From Sipunculus nudus (taxonomy: Eukaryota > Annelida > Sipuncula > Golfingiida > Sipunculidae), in NCBI GenBank assembly GCA_026874595.1, contig CM049316.1, positions 53,703,676 to 53,767,675 of the forward strand: a stretch of 64,000 nucleotides of DNA, written 5' to 3'. The first letter of the stretch is position 1. Each line of letters starts with the position of its first letter. The position numbers were made by a program, and so were the translations under genes. A model generated the notes under the pieces. The model searched no databases, was not told the DNA's origin, and saw only the letters and a program-made list of their open reading frames with translations. This document shows positions 63,102-64,000 of this stretch, one piece after another.

Positions 63102-63589
63102 CTGTAATAAAACATGATTACAAAAGATATAACTGTAGAACCAAAATACATTTCAGTTTATTGCAGTGACAATTCTACAAGTTAGAGGTCTGCATTAGCC
63201 TGGCGATCCCCAATGTCTACAGCTCCATTAGCAGAGTTAGAAACTGACTTTTTTGTCACCTGCCAATTTGATATAATTCACCTGTCCAGGTGTGTCTGTC
63301 ACCTGGCCAATTTTTTTTTTATTTGAGTATTAATTCATAAACACTTGCTCAGTTTGTTACTCCTTCCCTAAAGTTTAAAGTCCATTAAACCAGGGGGTGT
63401 TGATAGATGTTTAGAGAGACTTATTCTCAGAGACTGTATTGAAATCTCTTTCCAGTGACTGTGAACTCAGGCAATAAATCATATTAATATTAAATGTTAC
63501 AGAAACAATATCACTTATGCAGTAATCTGAGTAAAGCTGTCAATTCATGATAACAGAAAAGGAGTTGATTTTCATCTCAAGTTATTTAA
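63102..63589. other. Intron upstream of exon 62949-63101, nothing recognised
   Basis: The initiator exon was searched for here on the minus strand; no ATG frame ends at a phase-0 donor with a plausible sequence. Confidence 0.5.
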
Positions 63590-64000
63590 CCCTCTGGGCC
63601 CTACAGCGCTGATCTATCGGCTTGACACTATGGACCTGCACAGCCCTACTCGCAGATCAGTCTGCAAACCTTATCTGGCATTTTGCATGGGTGTTTCCTT
63701 GACAACCTGTTGATGTTACCCAATGAAATAAGGGATTCCTGATTGGTGACCTTTTGGACCAACAGAGGCTAGATTTGATTGGCTACAAAATTGTAGGTAA
63801 TTACTACTTGTTTGCATAAGTTTTTTGAATGAGGCTGTCAGGTTAGCTGCTTGATTCGCATGAAAATGGTGGCCCTCGCTGATATTTTTGCCAACAGCCA
63901 CTCTGAAATGGAATTTACACATTTTATGGATGACAACAGGATGAAGTCTCATGAAAGACAAAAAATTGCTGCCAAGGAACTGCAGCATCTGATAGAACCA
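63590..64000 (+). mobile_element. Probable piggyBac-like transposon, 5' end (continues past window)
   Basis: TTAA at 63586-63589 is followed by CCCTCTGGGCCCTACAGCGC, matching the piggyBac pattern of TTAA target plus CCC start. A plus-strand frame opens at 63860. The other end is outside the window, so the TTAA duplication cannot be confirmed. Confidence 0.45.
63860..64000 (+). CDS. Open frame of probable transposase N terminus, cut by window edge
   Basis: From ATG at 63860 the frame stays open for 47 codons to the edge: MKMVALADIFANSHSEMEFT then DDNRMKSHERQKIAAKEL. Acidic and charged, as piggyBac N termini often are, but no catalytic motif is inside the window. It is assigned only by the TTAA-CCC border upstream. 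The minus-strand frame opposite it is a shadow. Confidence 0.4.
   Translation, partial: MKMVALADIFANSHSEMEFTHFMDDNRMKSHERQKIAAKELQHLIEP

Noticed and set aside
63716-63988. 90-residue minus-strand ORF near the right edge
   Set aside because: It is opposite the plus-strand frame that follows the TTAA-CCC border and does not resemble the expected TDRD12 first exon.

Overview
This is AT-rich animal DNA with many introns. The kinds of dispersed repeats (hairpin-ended elements with tandem-repeat cores and ACGG-type microsatellites, DIRS-like retroelements, pogo/Tigger relics) suggest a lophotrochozoan, most likely a bivalve mollusc. The organism assignment is inference. I saw no bacterial-type gene, rRNA or tRNA.

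One host gene fills the window. It is on the minus strand and runs off both edges. Thirty exons between 63101 and 1829 join with consistent reading phase to give about 1,560 residues of a TDRD12-type protein. The order is: N-terminal Tudor domain, long disordered Ser-rich linker (one 1.3 kb exon), DEAD-like helicase with two RecA lobes, a CCCH zinc finger of spacing C-x8-C-x5-C-x3-H, a second Tudor domain, and the beginning of what looks like a third Tudor domain. TDRD12 and its insect relatives (Yb, BoYb, SoYb) act in germline piRNA production. Unlike human TDRD12 as I remember it, this copy keeps a SGKT P-loop and a DDAH motif II. The start codon exon lies right of 63101 and the last exons left of 1829.

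The introns hold nearly everything else. From right to left: a probable piggyBac-type end at the right edge; a repeat block at 61.0-62.5 kb; a hairpin-ended tandem-core element (59.4-60.8 kb); four decayed copies of the 3' end of exon 62949-63101 (58.4-58.7 kb); a 12.6 kb region (45.4-58.07 kb) that was one 65-bp satellite array, now split by three insertions, including a 3.7 kb DIRS-like tyrosine-recombinase retroelement; then smaller repeats, a GC-rich promoter-like patch near 22.1-23.2 kb, two pogo/Tigger-like relics, a second degenerate DIRS-like copy (10.6-12.0 kb), and several dispersed families present two or more times.

The most unusual feature is recurrent. At eight of the exon boundaries, the splice site itself, with 10-50 bases of exon and flanking intron, is tandemly duplicated (2, 3, 3-4, 3, 3, 4, 8 or about 90 copies), or the array ends within 10 bases of the splice site. 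The 65-bp satellite is the extreme case: its exon-proximal end is the real 5' splice site of exon 58053-58141.
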